Positions 23,133 through 31,732 of a stretch of 37,383 nt of DNA are shown piece by piece. The position numbers and the translations under genes were made by a program. The DNA is from Candidatus Poribacteria bacterium (GTDB taxonomy: Bacteria > Poribacteria > WGA-4E > WGA-3G): NCBI GenBank assembly GCA_022822275.1, contig JAJEBZ010000203.1:1-37383 (forward strand), in the 5' to 3' direction. The notes under the pieces were generated by a model. That model saw only the letters and a program-made list of their open reading frames with translations, searched no databases and had not been told where the DNA came from. The stretch's first letter is position 1; each line of letters opens with the position of its first letter.

Positions 23133-23926
23133 TACTTTTTCATAAACGCCCAAGTAGTAGTCAATTTTTCTTGTGGGTCTACACCAAGTGCTGTTTGTAA
23201 ACCAGTATTGCGAATAGCATCTATCTGTTTCAGATCAAGGTCAACATTAAAGATTGCCACCTCATCAAGTGTGCCAAGCATGTGGACGTGGTTTGCTAAA
23301 GGAGCTCCTATATTAACCTCTTGCGTTGCATTATTGGTATTCGTATTGAATTCTGTTCCTTCTTTTGCCTGAAGAACACCATCAACATATAGATCATGAT
23401 CTTTCACAGCACTTGAACCTTTAGGAAAGACGACCGCACAATGATGCCATTCTCCATCACATACGTCATCTGTCCCAAAGTTATTTCCGCCATTGACTTC
23501 TACGCGTAAATTGCATTCGGTTCCTCTTACATGTGCCCGGATGTAGTATTTTTGTGTTGACGAATTTATACCCCATTTCACCCATGAATGTTCACGAACC
23601 GTTGAAGTCTTAAACCAAAACACTGTTGTTCGAGGGTCTGTTCCTCCGATACCTGTATAACCTGTAATTATTAAATTGTCATCGTTACCATCATATTCCA
23701 ATGCGTTTCCAAAAACACCTTTGACATAAGTCGCCCCAACAAGTTGACCATGGCGGTCATTCCCAGAAATATCTCTGACGACATCATTATCATTATCGAA
23801 AAGATAAGCCACCTCTAAGACTTCTTTCTCAATTGCTGCTGCATGGCTTAGACATGCAACTGACATGGAAACAATCATAACACTGATTAGTATTCCTAAA
23901 AATTTACTTTGAATGTTGAATTTCAT
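23129..23926 (-). CDS. Secreted LamG/concanavalin A-like domain protein, paralogue A
   Basis: A 265-residue secreted protein. The signal peptide is about 1-30 (FLGILISVMIVSMSVACLSHA). One LamG domain fills the rest: VAYLFDNDNDVVRDISGNDRHGQ, GNALEYDG, TVFWFKTS, CDGEWHHCAVVFPKG, HDLYVDGVLQ and LDEVAIFNVDL, patterns of the jelly-roll fold that binds glycans or proteins. It ends IRNTGLQTALGVDPQEKL then TTTWAFMKKY, a tail shared with its paralogues. The ribosome site AGGAGAG is 11 bp before the ATG. It follows paralogue B by 91 bp. The ligand is unknown. Confidence 0.88.
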   Translation of the reverse strand: MKFNIQSKFLGILISVMIVSMSVACLSHAAAIEKEVLEVAYLFDNDNDVVRDISGNDRHGQLVGATYVKGVFGNALEYDGNDDNLIITGYTGIGGTDPRTTVFWFKTSTVREHSWVKWGINSSTQKYYIRAHVRGTECNLRVEVNGGNNFGTDDVCDGEWHHCAVVFPKGSSAVKDHDLYVDGVLQAKEGTEFNTNTNNATQEVNIGAPLANHVHMLGTLDEVAIFNVDLDLKQIDAIRNTGLQTALGVDPQEKLTTTWAFMKKY

Positions 23927-24017
23927 TTATTTACTACTCTCCTAATAATCAGATACAATGTCTCATATACATAAAGTGACGTTTTCATTGTATGGTTGGT
24001 TTTAGCTACAGCGTTGT

Positions 24018-24821
24018 TTAATATGACTTAATTTCTGCCCAACTGGTTGCTAATTTTTCTATTGGGTCTACACTGAGTGCTGTTTGTAAACCAGTATTGC
24101 GTATAGCATTAATATCGTTCTGACTCAAGGCGACATTAAAAATGGCGACTTCGTCCATCAAGCCAGATAAAAATTTGTGACCAGTAAGTCTGGAACCAAT
24201 GTTTACCTGAACAAACTCACCGTTTGTATCCATCTCTTTGTCAGTTCCTTGTGGTGCATTTTGAAGTTTGCCATCCACATATAGTTCATGATCCTTTACG
24301 GAGTCTGAACCTTTTGGAAAGACGACTGCACAGTGATGCCATTCCCCATCGCAAACATCATCACTACCATAGCTCTGTCCCCCATTTACCTCAACTCTCA
24401 AGAAACACTGTTCTCCAGATGGATGTGCTCTTATGTAATATTTTCGTCCCCCAGCATTTTGTCCCCATTTCACCCATGAGTGATCAATTGCAGCATTTGC
24501 TTTAAACCAAAAAACCGTTGTTCTGGGTTCAGTACCTCCAACACCAGCATAGTCGCCTGTAACTATCATGTCATCAACGCCATCAAATTCCAGTGCCATA
24601 CCGAAAACGCCTTTAACATAAGTCGCCCCCGTGATGGTACCGTCGTGCCCGTTTTTTGATGAATCCATTGCTGTAGTGCCATCGCCTTCATCAAATAGAT
24701 ATGCAAACTCAATCGTGTCTATATCAATTCGGGCAGCATGACTGTAACCAATGACTAAAAAAGCTAACATGAACAAACTAATAGCAAGTATTCCGTATTT
24801 ACGCTGTTTCCAAGTTATCAT
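24018..24821 (-). CDS. Secreted LamG/concanavalin A-like domain protein, paralogue B
   Basis: A 267-residue paralogue with signal peptide about 1-29 (GILAISLFMLAFLVIGYSHA). The LamG domain is nearly identical in key stretches to A and C: FAYLFDEGDGTTAMDSSKNG, GMALEFDGVDD, CDGEWHHCAVVFPKGSDSV, HELYVDGKLQ and LMDEVAIFNVALS. The tail is SVDPIEKLATSWAEIKSY. The start at 24821 is chosen because it has GGAGG 5 bp upstream; the frame extends to a TTG at 24842 that lies just before that site. Probably made with paralogue A; the 91-bp gap between them shows no terminator. Confidence 0.88.
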   Translation of the reverse strand: MITWKQRKYGILAISLFMLAFLVIGYSHAARIDIDTIEFAYLFDEGDGTTAMDSSKNGHDGTITGATYVKGVFGMALEFDGVDDMIVTGDYAGVGGTEPRTTVFWFKANAAIDHSWVKWGQNAGGRKYYIRAHPSGEQCFLRVEVNGGQSYGSDDVCDGEWHHCAVVFPKGSDSVKDHELYVDGKLQNAPQGTDKEMDTNGEFVQVNIGSRLTGHKFLSGLMDEVAIFNVALSQNDINAIRNTGLQTALSVDPIEKLATSWAEIKSY

Positions 24822-25049
24822 ATTTTCCTCCAACAAAAACAATTGAGTATAACTCTCAACTTAAAGTACTATCGAAAACTTAAATTTTTACTTGTCATTT
24901 ATGCTTTTAGAATTATAGCATTATGGTGAATATATTGACATATCCAGGAAGACATTCTTTTTGAGTTACTGATTGCACTCAGTTATTAGTTCATATTGTC
25001 AATATGTCAAGAATTATAACAAATCAACATTAAAAAAGCAAGGGGTGTG
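24822..25049. other. A/T-rich intergenic region upstream of LamG paralogue B
   Basis: No gene or RNA is supported. ATATTGACATAT-like words occur near 24930-25010 as imperfect repeats. At 25042-25057 GGGGTGTGTAAAGTAC looks like the broken end of an element related to the one inserted next to it. Confidence 0.4.
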
Positions 25050-25057
25050 TAAAGTAC

Positions 25058-25366
25058 GGGCGTGTAAAGTTTTTGTACTAACTTCCCGCGAACTATTGTA
25101 GGGCAGGTGCTCTATGCCCCGCTACATGATTGTCAATTTATGGATTTTCATGTTATGATCTTCAGTCCCGTAGGGACGATATGTTTATAGCAGCATCTAC
25201 TCTCAGCGTCTTAGTCCCGTAGGGACGCTATGTTTATTTTCTATGTCGTTCCTACGGAACTCAAGAGAGGGGCAACATTGTTTCTATAAACATTGCGTCC
25301 CTAAGGGACTAAAGACACCCCCTACAAAACGAATTGTCTCTTTTGTACAAAGAATTTACACACCCG
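25058..25366. mobile_element. 309-bp non-autonomous insertion element with 8-bp target duplication
   Basis: Ends GGGCGTGTAAAGTTTTTG (from 25058) and, as reverse complement, GGGTGTGTAAATTCTTTG (from 25365) form imperfect terminal inverted repeats of about 20 bp, each followed by GTAC. The flanks are exact direct repeats TAAAGTAC at 25050-25057 and 25367-25374. Inside are several copies of the palindrome AGTCCCGTAGGGACG (about 25164, 25213) and its variants. No coding capacity. GTGTGTAAA-type ends with 8-bp duplications suggest mobilisation by an IS256/Mutator-type transposase, an inference. The half from about 25213 to 25366 is related, inverted, to 141-292. Confidence 0.8.
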
Positions 25367-25528
25367 TAAAGTACGAGTAATGTTTTAGAAAATGTGGGTA
25401 CAGCAATATCAGAGTAATAAACGGAAGAAAATGTCTGTTATGGAATCTTACTCTCTTTTTCAAATAAGTTCTTGACAGTTTAAAGTAGGACTGACAGATT
25501 AGGAACTATCAGTTATCAGTAGAAAAGC

Positions 25529-25554
25529 AGTGTGAAGCATAATTACTTCACACT
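25529..25554 (-). terminator. Hairpin downstream of LamG paralogue C, possible terminator
   Basis: A perfect 9-bp stem AGTGTGAAG / CTTCACACT with an 8-nt loop, about 70 bp after the paralogue C stop. On the minus strand it is followed by GCTTTTCT, a weak T-rich tail. It may end the LamG C transcript before the insertion element. The remaining spacer (25375-25624) has no gene. Confidence 0.45.
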
Positions 25555-25624
25555 ACTATAAAATTATTTGGTATGAGACCAGAATTTCGATACGTTTTCA
25601 AAAAACGGATATGCTTGTTTTTGA

Positions 25625-26425
25625 CTAATATTTCTTTATTCTTGCCCAGCTTGTGGCTAATTTGCCTTGCGGGTCAACACTCACGGTGGCATGCAAACCA
25701 TCCTCCATGATGGCATTGACCTGTTTTTCATCAATGGCAACGCTGAAGATGGCGAGTTCATCCATAAGTCCATATAAAAAATGATGTCCTGTCAGACGTG
25801 CCCCGACATTAATCTCTTGCGTTGCGCCATCTGTGTTCATATCTCTATCATTTCCTATTTTTTCTTGTAGTATGCCATCAACATAAAGGTGGAAATCTTG
25901 GACAGAATCAGCATCGTCTGGAAAGACAAGTACACAGTGATGCCATTCACCATCACACACATCAGTATTTCCATAATTTTGTCCGCCATTAACTTCAATT
26001 CTCAAGAAACACTGTTCTCCTGATGGGTGTGCTCGGACATAGTGTTTTTCTCCAGCTGCATTTCTACCCCATTTCACCCATGAATGCTGTCTTGTTTCAT
26101 TGGATTTAAACCAGAAGAGAATTGATCTGGGGTCTACGCCACCAATGCCAGTATAACCGGTTACTATCAGGTTGTCGTCTACTCCATCATACTGGAATGC
26201 AGTACCGAACACCCCTTCAGTATACTGTGCGCCAATTATAGCACCATCACGACCATTAGGTGAGGAATCTACAGCGACTTCCCCTTCTCCTTCATCAAAA
26301 AGATAGAGAACTTCAATATTCTCTTCATCAATTATACCTGCATGCACATAACTACACATTGACAAAATGATAACAATGATACCGAACTTTATAACACTTG
26401 AACCGCTTAGAATTTTTGAATGCAT
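25625..26425 (-). CDS. Secreted LamG/concanavalin A-like domain protein, paralogue C
   Basis: A 266-residue paralogue with signal peptide about 1-29 (FGIIVIILSMCSYVHA). LamG core: VLYLFDEGEGEVAVDSSPNG, GTAFQYDGVDDN, FWFKSNETRQHSWVKWG, CDGEWHHCVLVFPDD, FHLYVDGILQ and LMDELAIFSVAID. The tail is SVDPQGKLATSWARIKKY. The ribosome site GGAGG is 7 bp upstream of the ATG. It is separated from paralogue B by about 800 bp that include the 309-bp insertion element, so the three genes were probably a closer tandem before that insertion. Confidence 0.88.
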   Translation of the reverse strand: MHSKILSGSSVIKFGIIVIILSMCSYVHAGIIDEENIEVLYLFDEGEGEVAVDSSPNGRDGAIIGAQYTEGVFGTAFQYDGVDDNLIVTGYTGIGGVDPRSILFWFKSNETRQHSWVKWGRNAAGEKHYVRAHPSGEQCFLRIEVNGGQNYGNTDVCDGEWHHCVLVFPDDADSVQDFHLYVDGILQEKIGNDRDMNTDGATQEINVGARLTGHHFLYGLMDELAIFSVAIDEKQVNAIMEDGLHATVSVDPQGKLATSWARIKKY

Positions 26426-26603
26426 TATCGTTCCTCCAAGAACAAATTATGATTTTTTGTTATTTAGAAACTAAATTTTACTATTTATAATAATTGAGTA
26501 AACCCTTCCTATAAATTTTGACGAACGTTAAAACAATATACCAAAAACATCAAAAATATACAACAAAATTAATTTGGTAAATACAAAGTTTTTAATGCGA
26601 ATA

Positions 26604-26659
26604 ATCTTAACGTTAGGTGGTTAGAGGTTATTATACTTCTATACACCTAACGTTAAGAT
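26604..26659. repeat. Perfect 16-bp inverted repeat downstream of the DUF1553 gene
   Basis: ATCTTAACGTTAGGTG (26604-26619) and CACCTAACGTTAAGAT (26644-26659) are perfect complements around a 24-nt loop, starting 17 bp after the DUF1553 stop. There is no clear T-run on the minus strand, so it is either a non-canonical terminator, an mRNA-stabilising hairpin or a protein-binding site; each arm also holds the small palindrome TAACGTTA. Confidence 0.8.
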
Positions 26660-26676
26660 ACATGTTATGGGTACAC

Positions 26677-28959
26677 TTAACGATTGAAAAGGAATGACCT
26701 TGATGAAATTAGAGCCCACAAGAGGTCTTCCACATCCACTTGTCTTGGTACTTGTTCTTTTTCTTCAGGGGGTGTATCCGTTAGATAGTTTGTTCCTGTT
26801 TCAAGTTCCGTTTTAGTCGGATATCGACTCAAAGTCATAAGGTATAAATGATTAACCAATTCTGCTGGTTTCATTTTTTCGCCAGTTTCTGGGCGAAGTA
26901 ATTTCCGTATTGTTCCATTGCCCTGTCTCAACTTATTGTTGACATAAGGGGAGTTGATGATGTGAAGTGCTTGAATCAATGTTGGTTCGAGTAATGGGTC
27001 TAAGTTGCCCAAAAACTCTCTATTGGAACGTCCGAAAAGACTTAGGAATCGGGAACTTACAGGCAGTGGTACCTCAACAGCACGAGTTCCTTCAGGATAG
27101 CGTCCATATTTCTCAGATGTTCCAGTAACATCATTTAGAACATCCAGTAAAACTTGTGCCATTAGTGGTCGTGGCATAAAGCGTGAGAAGAATCTATCAT
27201 CTAATTCATTCGTTTCATTCGGTGCAGCAGAGAGCTGGTATGTCCGTGAATTGAGAATTAGTTTGATGATATGTTTGGTATCATAGTCGGAACGTATAAA
27301 TTCTTCTGCTAATGCTTCCAACAATCCCTCAACACTCGGAGGTGTTGTAGCCCGCATGTCGTCAACTGGGTCAACAATTCCTCTACCGAAATAGTAACTC
27401 CATATACGGTTGACGGTTGCTTTAGCGAAATATGGGTTGTTATCGGACGTCATCCAGTCAGCAAGATGCTTTATTGCTTTTTCTTGATATGCTTCTGGTA
27501 GAGTTTCTCCACCCAGGAATGTCGGTTGTGCCACCTGTCCACGGTTGCCTTGAACAGACTGGTTTATGACGCGACCTCCGGGATTGTGGTAAACGACTAA
27601 TTCTTGGTAGAGTTTGCCATTTCGGGTTGTGACCTTACCCGTAAAAGCGGCGAAGTTCCAATAATCATCAGTGGTCCACTGGTCAAATGGATGTTTATGG
27701 CAACGTGCACAACTAAGACGTATACCTAAGAACACCTGTGCAGTTGTTTCCGCTCTACCTGCTGGTTGCCGTTCAATCCGATAGTAGTTTGTTGGACCGT
27801 TCTGATATGTGCTGCCAGTTGCAGTCAAAATCTCTTCAACAAACTCACTATAAGGTCTGTTTTCAGCGACAGAATCCCGGATATACTCATGGAATAGCAC
27901 AGCACCCCGTTCACCAAATTCACCATTGCCCAACCTTCGTGGATGTACACGCAACATGTCAGCCAACTTTAATGTTCGCAGATCAATCCATTCTGGGGTA
28001 TCCATAAGTGTATCAATTAGCCGTGAACGTTTGTCTGTATTAGTATCCGCGATAAATTCATTTACCTCATCGGGTGTAGGTAAATGTCCGACCGTATCCA
28101 GATAGATTCTTCTGATGAATTCTGAATCCGTTGTGAGTGCCGAGGGACGCACATTGAGTTTTTTCAGTTTTGCTGCAACGAATTCATCAATGAAGTTATT
28201 TGTTGCAACTTCTGGATATGGTGTACCATCTTGTGCTCTCGGTACGGTGATGAAGGATGAGGTGACTACCCCCAAAAATCTTGCAATTATCGCTGTTCCC
28301 CCCCATCGTACGCTTGTTACTAACCCATCAGGTGAGACCTCGGCAATCGGTTCGTCTTTGGATTCATACACAGCTTGGTGGGTAACGTCTTTGGAAGTAC
28401 CATCAGTGAAAGTCGCTATAACTTTCAACTGTTCTGTTTCCTCAACACCGGAGAAGGTAACCCCTTTTGGTTCAATTTCGAGTTTTTGTAAACGAGGTTC
28501 ATCTGGTGAAAAAGGTGCACCAGCCTCAATCCATCGTAAAATCGTTTTTGCTTCCGCGGAATCTACCTCAAATCTCGTCCCACCCGTATGAGGAATTTGG
28601 CCTGTGGGTTTAAGAAAAAGTAAACTCTGTTCCGGTTCAAGCAGATTTATACGTCTGCCACGGTTGTGGTGTACAATCGGTTCATAGTCTGCCTCTGGAT
28701 TAAGGGTAAGTAATGATAGGTTTAAACCGCCTCTTCCACCGAATTTTCCGTGACATTCCCCCGTTGAACAACCGCTCTTGTCAAGAATAGGGGCGACATC
28801 CTTTAGAAAAAGGGGTGTGCTATCTTTTGAATCTTTGTTAGTTGAATCTACACTGTCAGTATTTCCCATACATGTAGCCGGTAATAGCATGAATGTATAT
28901 GCTGCTATAGCACATACCATGAGGATAGGAACTATAATGTTCCTTCTGACGATATCCAT
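26677..28959 (-). CDS. Secreted DUF1549/DUF1553 protein with cytochrome-like N-terminus
   Basis: A 760-residue exported protein of the planctomycete-type PSD1 group. The signal peptide is about 1-33 (IIVPILMVCAIAAYTFMLLPATCMG). An N-terminal domain holds GCSTGECHGKFGGRGG (Cys64, Cys69, His70: C-x4-CH rather than the usual C-x2-CH). Next comes a bacterial Ig-like (BIG2) domain (about 140-225, LKVIATFTDGTSKDVTH). DUF1549 follows (from about 245, FIDEFVAAKLKKLNV), containing a canonical LSCARCHKHPFDQW, then DUF1553 to the end (FLGGETLPE, ATVNRIWSYYFGRGIVDP). These proteins usually occur with a DUF1501 partner; none is seen here. Function is unproven; periplasmic redox or polymer breakdown is often proposed. 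The start at 28959 has AAGGAG 6 bp upstream. Confidence 0.88.
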   Translation of the reverse strand: MDIVRRNIIVPILMVCAIAAYTFMLLPATCMGNTDSVDSTNKDSKDSTPLFLKDVAPILDKSGCSTGECHGKFGGRGGLNLSLLTLNPEADYEPIVHHNRGRRINLLEPEQSLLFLKPTGQIPHTGGTRFEVDSAEAKTILRWIEAGAPFSPDEPRLQKLEIEPKGVTFSGVEETEQLKVIATFTDGTSKDVTHQAVYESKDEPIAEVSPDGLVTSVRWGGTAIIARFLGVVTSSFITVPRAQDGTPYPEVATNNFIDEFVAAKLKKLNVRPSALTTDSEFIRRIYLDTVGHLPTPDEVNEFIADTNTDKRSRLIDTLMDTPEWIDLRTLKLADMLRVHPRRLGNGEFGERGAVLFHEYIRDSVAENRPYSEFVEEILTATGSTYQNGPTNYYRIERQPAGRAETTAQVFLGIRLSCARCHKHPFDQWTTDDYWNFAAFTGKVTTRNGKLYQELVVYHNPGGRVINQSVQGNRGQVAQPTFLGGETLPEAYQEKAIKHLADWMTSDNNPYFAKATVNRIWSYYFGRGIVDPVDDMRATTPPSVEGLLEALAEEFIRSDYDTKHIIKLILNSRTYQLSAAPNETNELDDRFFSRFMPRPLMAQVLLDVLNDVTGTSEKYGRYPEGTRAVEVPLPVSSRFLSLFGRSNREFLGNLDPLLEPTLIQALHIINSPYVNNKLRQGNGTIRKLLRPETGEKMKPAELVNHLYLMTLSRYPTKTELETGTNYLTDTPPEEKEQVPRQVDVEDLLWALISSRSFLFNR

Positions 28960-29116
28960 GTCTTTCTCCTTTCTTACAAGCAAACGTTGATGATTATACT
29001 GTCAACAAACTTGTAAGGAATTACCTCAGTTACTAAGTTCTTTTATTTATACAATAGTCAAACATACGTTCTATATTATTCAATACCGTTTGTTAGGTTA
29101 GTTGATTTTCAACAAG

Positions 29117-31561
29117 TTACACGAACAATTCACTAAAAACTTCAGACATATTTTCAACGAAATGAAAAGTTAATCCATCTTGAATATCTTCTGGGATTTC
29201 AACAAAATCCTTCTGATTGCCTTGTGGAATGATGATCTTTTTAATTCCTGCCTGTTTCGCTGCAAGTATTTTTTCTTTGACACCCCCAATAGGTAAGACC
29301 CTGCCTCTGAGAGTCAATTCACCGGTCATTGCGACTTCGGGTGTTATTCCTTTTTTTGTAGCAATAGAAGCGAGTGCAGCAGCAATAGTTATTCCTGCTG
29401 ACGGACCGTCCTTTGGAATAGCACCTGCAGGTACATGTATGTGGATGTCATCTTGTAGGGGCCCCGTGTCAAATTCAAGTGAAGATGCTTGTGACTTGAC
29501 ATAAGTCAGTGCCGTCTGTGCAGATTCTTGCATCACCTCTCCGACTTGTCCTGTGACAAGAAGTTCACTCTTGCCACTCTGTTTTTCTGTAGCGGTTGCT
29601 TCAACAAAAAGTATCTCTCCACCAGCTGGCGTAACCGACAGTCCTGTTGCAACGCCTACATCTGCTTCTCTTCCTGCGACTTCAGATTCAAACTTGGGTG
29701 GACCGAGATACTTGGGTATCTCCTCAATGTCAATAGTGGTAGGTTCGCTATCCCCTTCGGCAACCCGTCGTGCGGATTTACGACACAATGTACCAAGTTC
29801 ACGTTCAAGGTTACGCACCCCCGCTTCACGTGTATAGGTCGTAATGACTTTTTCTATTGCCTTATCCGAAATATCTAATTGTTCATCTGTTATTCCATTT
29901 GCAGTAAGTTGCCTTGGAATGAGAAACTGTTTGGCAATCTCTTTCTTCTCGTTTGAAGTATATCCAGGCAATTCCATTGTTTCCATGCGGTCACGTAATG
30001 GTGGCGGAATAGTGTAAATTTGATTTGCCGTAGTGATAAACATAATATTTGACAAATCGAAGGGAACTTCCAAGTAATTGTCGGTGAAAGCATGATTCTG
30101 TTCAGGATCAAGCACTTCCAGTAACGCAGCTGCTGGATCACCTCTAAAATCAGAACCGAGTTTGTCAATTTCGTCAAGCATAAAGACCGGATTATTGGAT
30201 TCCGCTTGCCGCAAGCCTTTTATGATTCTACCGGGCATAGACCCTATATAAGTTCGTCGATGTCCACGTATTTCAGCCTCATCGTGCATACCCCCCAATG
30301 AAATACGTACAAATTTTCTACCGATCGCACGCGCTATAGATCTCCCAAGCGATGTTTTGCCGACTCCAGGGGGTCCCACAAAACAGAAAATGGGGCCCTT
30401 CATATCATCTTTTAGGATTCGCACAGCAAGATGCTCTACAATTCGCTCCTTGACTTTTATAAGATTATAATGGTCTGCATCAAGTATTTCCATTGCATCG
30501 GTTAGGTCAATTGAGTCTTCTGTATACACTGACCATGGAAGATTCAGTAGCCAATCCAGATAATTTCGTGACACAGTGGATTCTGGTGAAAATGACTGCA
30601 TTTTAGATAACCTATTGAGTTCTTTTTTTGCAGCTTTATGTGCCTTAGGTGGTAATTCCTTTTTCTTCAACTTTTCACGCATTTCTTCTATATCTGATGC
30701 TAAATCATCCGCGTCGCCGAGTTCTGTCTGTATGGCTTTAAGTTGTTCTCGGAGGAAATACTCACGTTGTCCTTTATTGATAACGGCTTGTGCGTTGGAT
30801 TGAATCTTGCTTTCTAATTCATGAAGGTCTACCTCTCTGGCAAGAATCACAGTGAGTTTATTCAATCGTTCCGCGATGGGGATTGTTTCGAGAACTTGCT
30901 GTTTTTCATGAGGTTTAAGGTCTAAGACTGCGGCGATATAATCTGCTAACCTACCGGGTTCGTCTATGCTTTTTGCCATGAGTCCACACTCTTCTTGGTA
31001 TCGTGAGGAGAGCTGGATAATTCGTTGGAACATTTCATCAGTGCTGCGTACAAGTGCCTCAAGTTCTAAATCTTCATCCGAAGTATCTATATCATCTTCA
31101 TCATCAATCACTCTTACACGAGCTTTCATAAAAGGATCCGTGTGTATTATCTCTTCTATCTCCACTCTTGCGCGACCGTTGGCAAGAAACAACACATCTT
31201 CATCATCTTTCTTAGCGCGGAGAATATGGATTAAACTTCCAATTGGTCTCAATTCATCAAGTGAGATGTCCTTTACTTCACGCGGGTCAATATCCAAACT
31301 ACGCCCGGAAGTTGTCTGAAAGATACAGAGTACCCGTTCCCCGTTAAGCATCGCATCATCCACAGCCTCCATCACCATTTTCCCTGAAAGTGCTACATGA
31401 TGTGGATGAAATGGTGGTACAGGGGGCATATAGGGAAAAATGACCATATCGTTCACAGGAAGAATAGGTAGTTCTATTGTTTCTACACCTTCATGTTCTG
31501 CAGAACTATCGGGATCTTCAAGATTTTCAGATTCAGATGTGGTTTCGTGTTCATTTTTCAT
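29117..31561 (-). CDS. lon: ATP-dependent protease Lon
   Basis: Cytoplasmic AAA+ protease that degrades damaged and regulatory proteins. The 814-residue protein has the N-terminal substrate-binding domain (about 27-225, LPILPVNDMVIFPYMPPV), a central coiled region, the AAA+ module with Walker A GPPGVGKTS and Walker B VFMLDEIDKL, and the C-terminal serine protease domain with the Ser-Lys dyad Ser721 (PKDGPSAGI) and Lys762 (IGGVKEKILAA). Length is normal for LonA. The first 27 residues are an acidic, Ser/Glu-rich extension. Transcribed alone as far as can be seen; no heat-shock operator was recognised upstream. Confidence 0.97.
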   Translation of the reverse strand: MKNEHETTSESENLEDPDSSAEHEGVETIELPILPVNDMVIFPYMPPVPPFHPHHVALSGKMVMEAVDDAMLNGERVLCIFQTTSGRSLDIDPREVKDISLDELRPIGSLIHILRAKKDDEDVLFLANGRARVEIEEIIHTDPFMKARVRVIDDEDDIDTSDEDLELEALVRSTDEMFQRIIQLSSRYQEECGLMAKSIDEPGRLADYIAAVLDLKPHEKQQVLETIPIAERLNKLTVILAREVDLHELESKIQSNAQAVINKGQREYFLREQLKAIQTELGDADDLASDIEEMREKLKKKELPPKAHKAAKKELNRLSKMQSFSPESTVSRNYLDWLLNLPWSVYTEDSIDLTDAMEILDADHYNLIKVKERIVEHLAVRILKDDMKGPIFCFVGPPGVGKTSLGRSIARAIGRKFVRISLGGMHDEAEIRGHRRTYIGSMPGRIIKGLRQAESNNPVFMLDEIDKLGSDFRGDPAAALLEVLDPEQNHAFTDNYLEVPFDLSNIMFITTANQIYTIPPPLRDRMETMELPGYTSNEKKEIAKQFLIPRQLTANGITDEQLDISDKAIEKVITTYTREAGVRNLERELGTLCRKSARRVAEGDSEPTTIDIEEIPKYLGPPKFESEVAGREADVGVATGLSVTPAGGEILFVEATATEKQSGKSELLVTGQVGEVMQESAQTALTYVKSQASSLEFDTGPLQDDIHIHVPAGAIPKDGPSAGITIAAALASIATKKGITPEVAMTGELTLRGRVLPIGGVKEKILAAKQAGIKKIIIPQGNQKDFVEIPEDIQDGLTFHFVENMSEVFSELFV

Positions 31562-31732
31562 TGTTATCTCTTTTCTTTATTAGATATTTACAAAATAGAC
31601 ATTTACAAAAATACAATTATCATTATTATTCAAAAGGTTATATCTAATTCGTCTTTACCTATCAGTTGTCTTATGTCTAATTTCTAAATGTTAATATTCA
31701 TAATGGTGTACATCAATTATATATTTATTATG

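Noticed and set aside
28993-28998. TATAAT as promoter of the DUF1553 gene
   Set aside because: The adjacent TTGACA is only 1 bp away and no -35 element lies at normal spacing, so the match may be chance.
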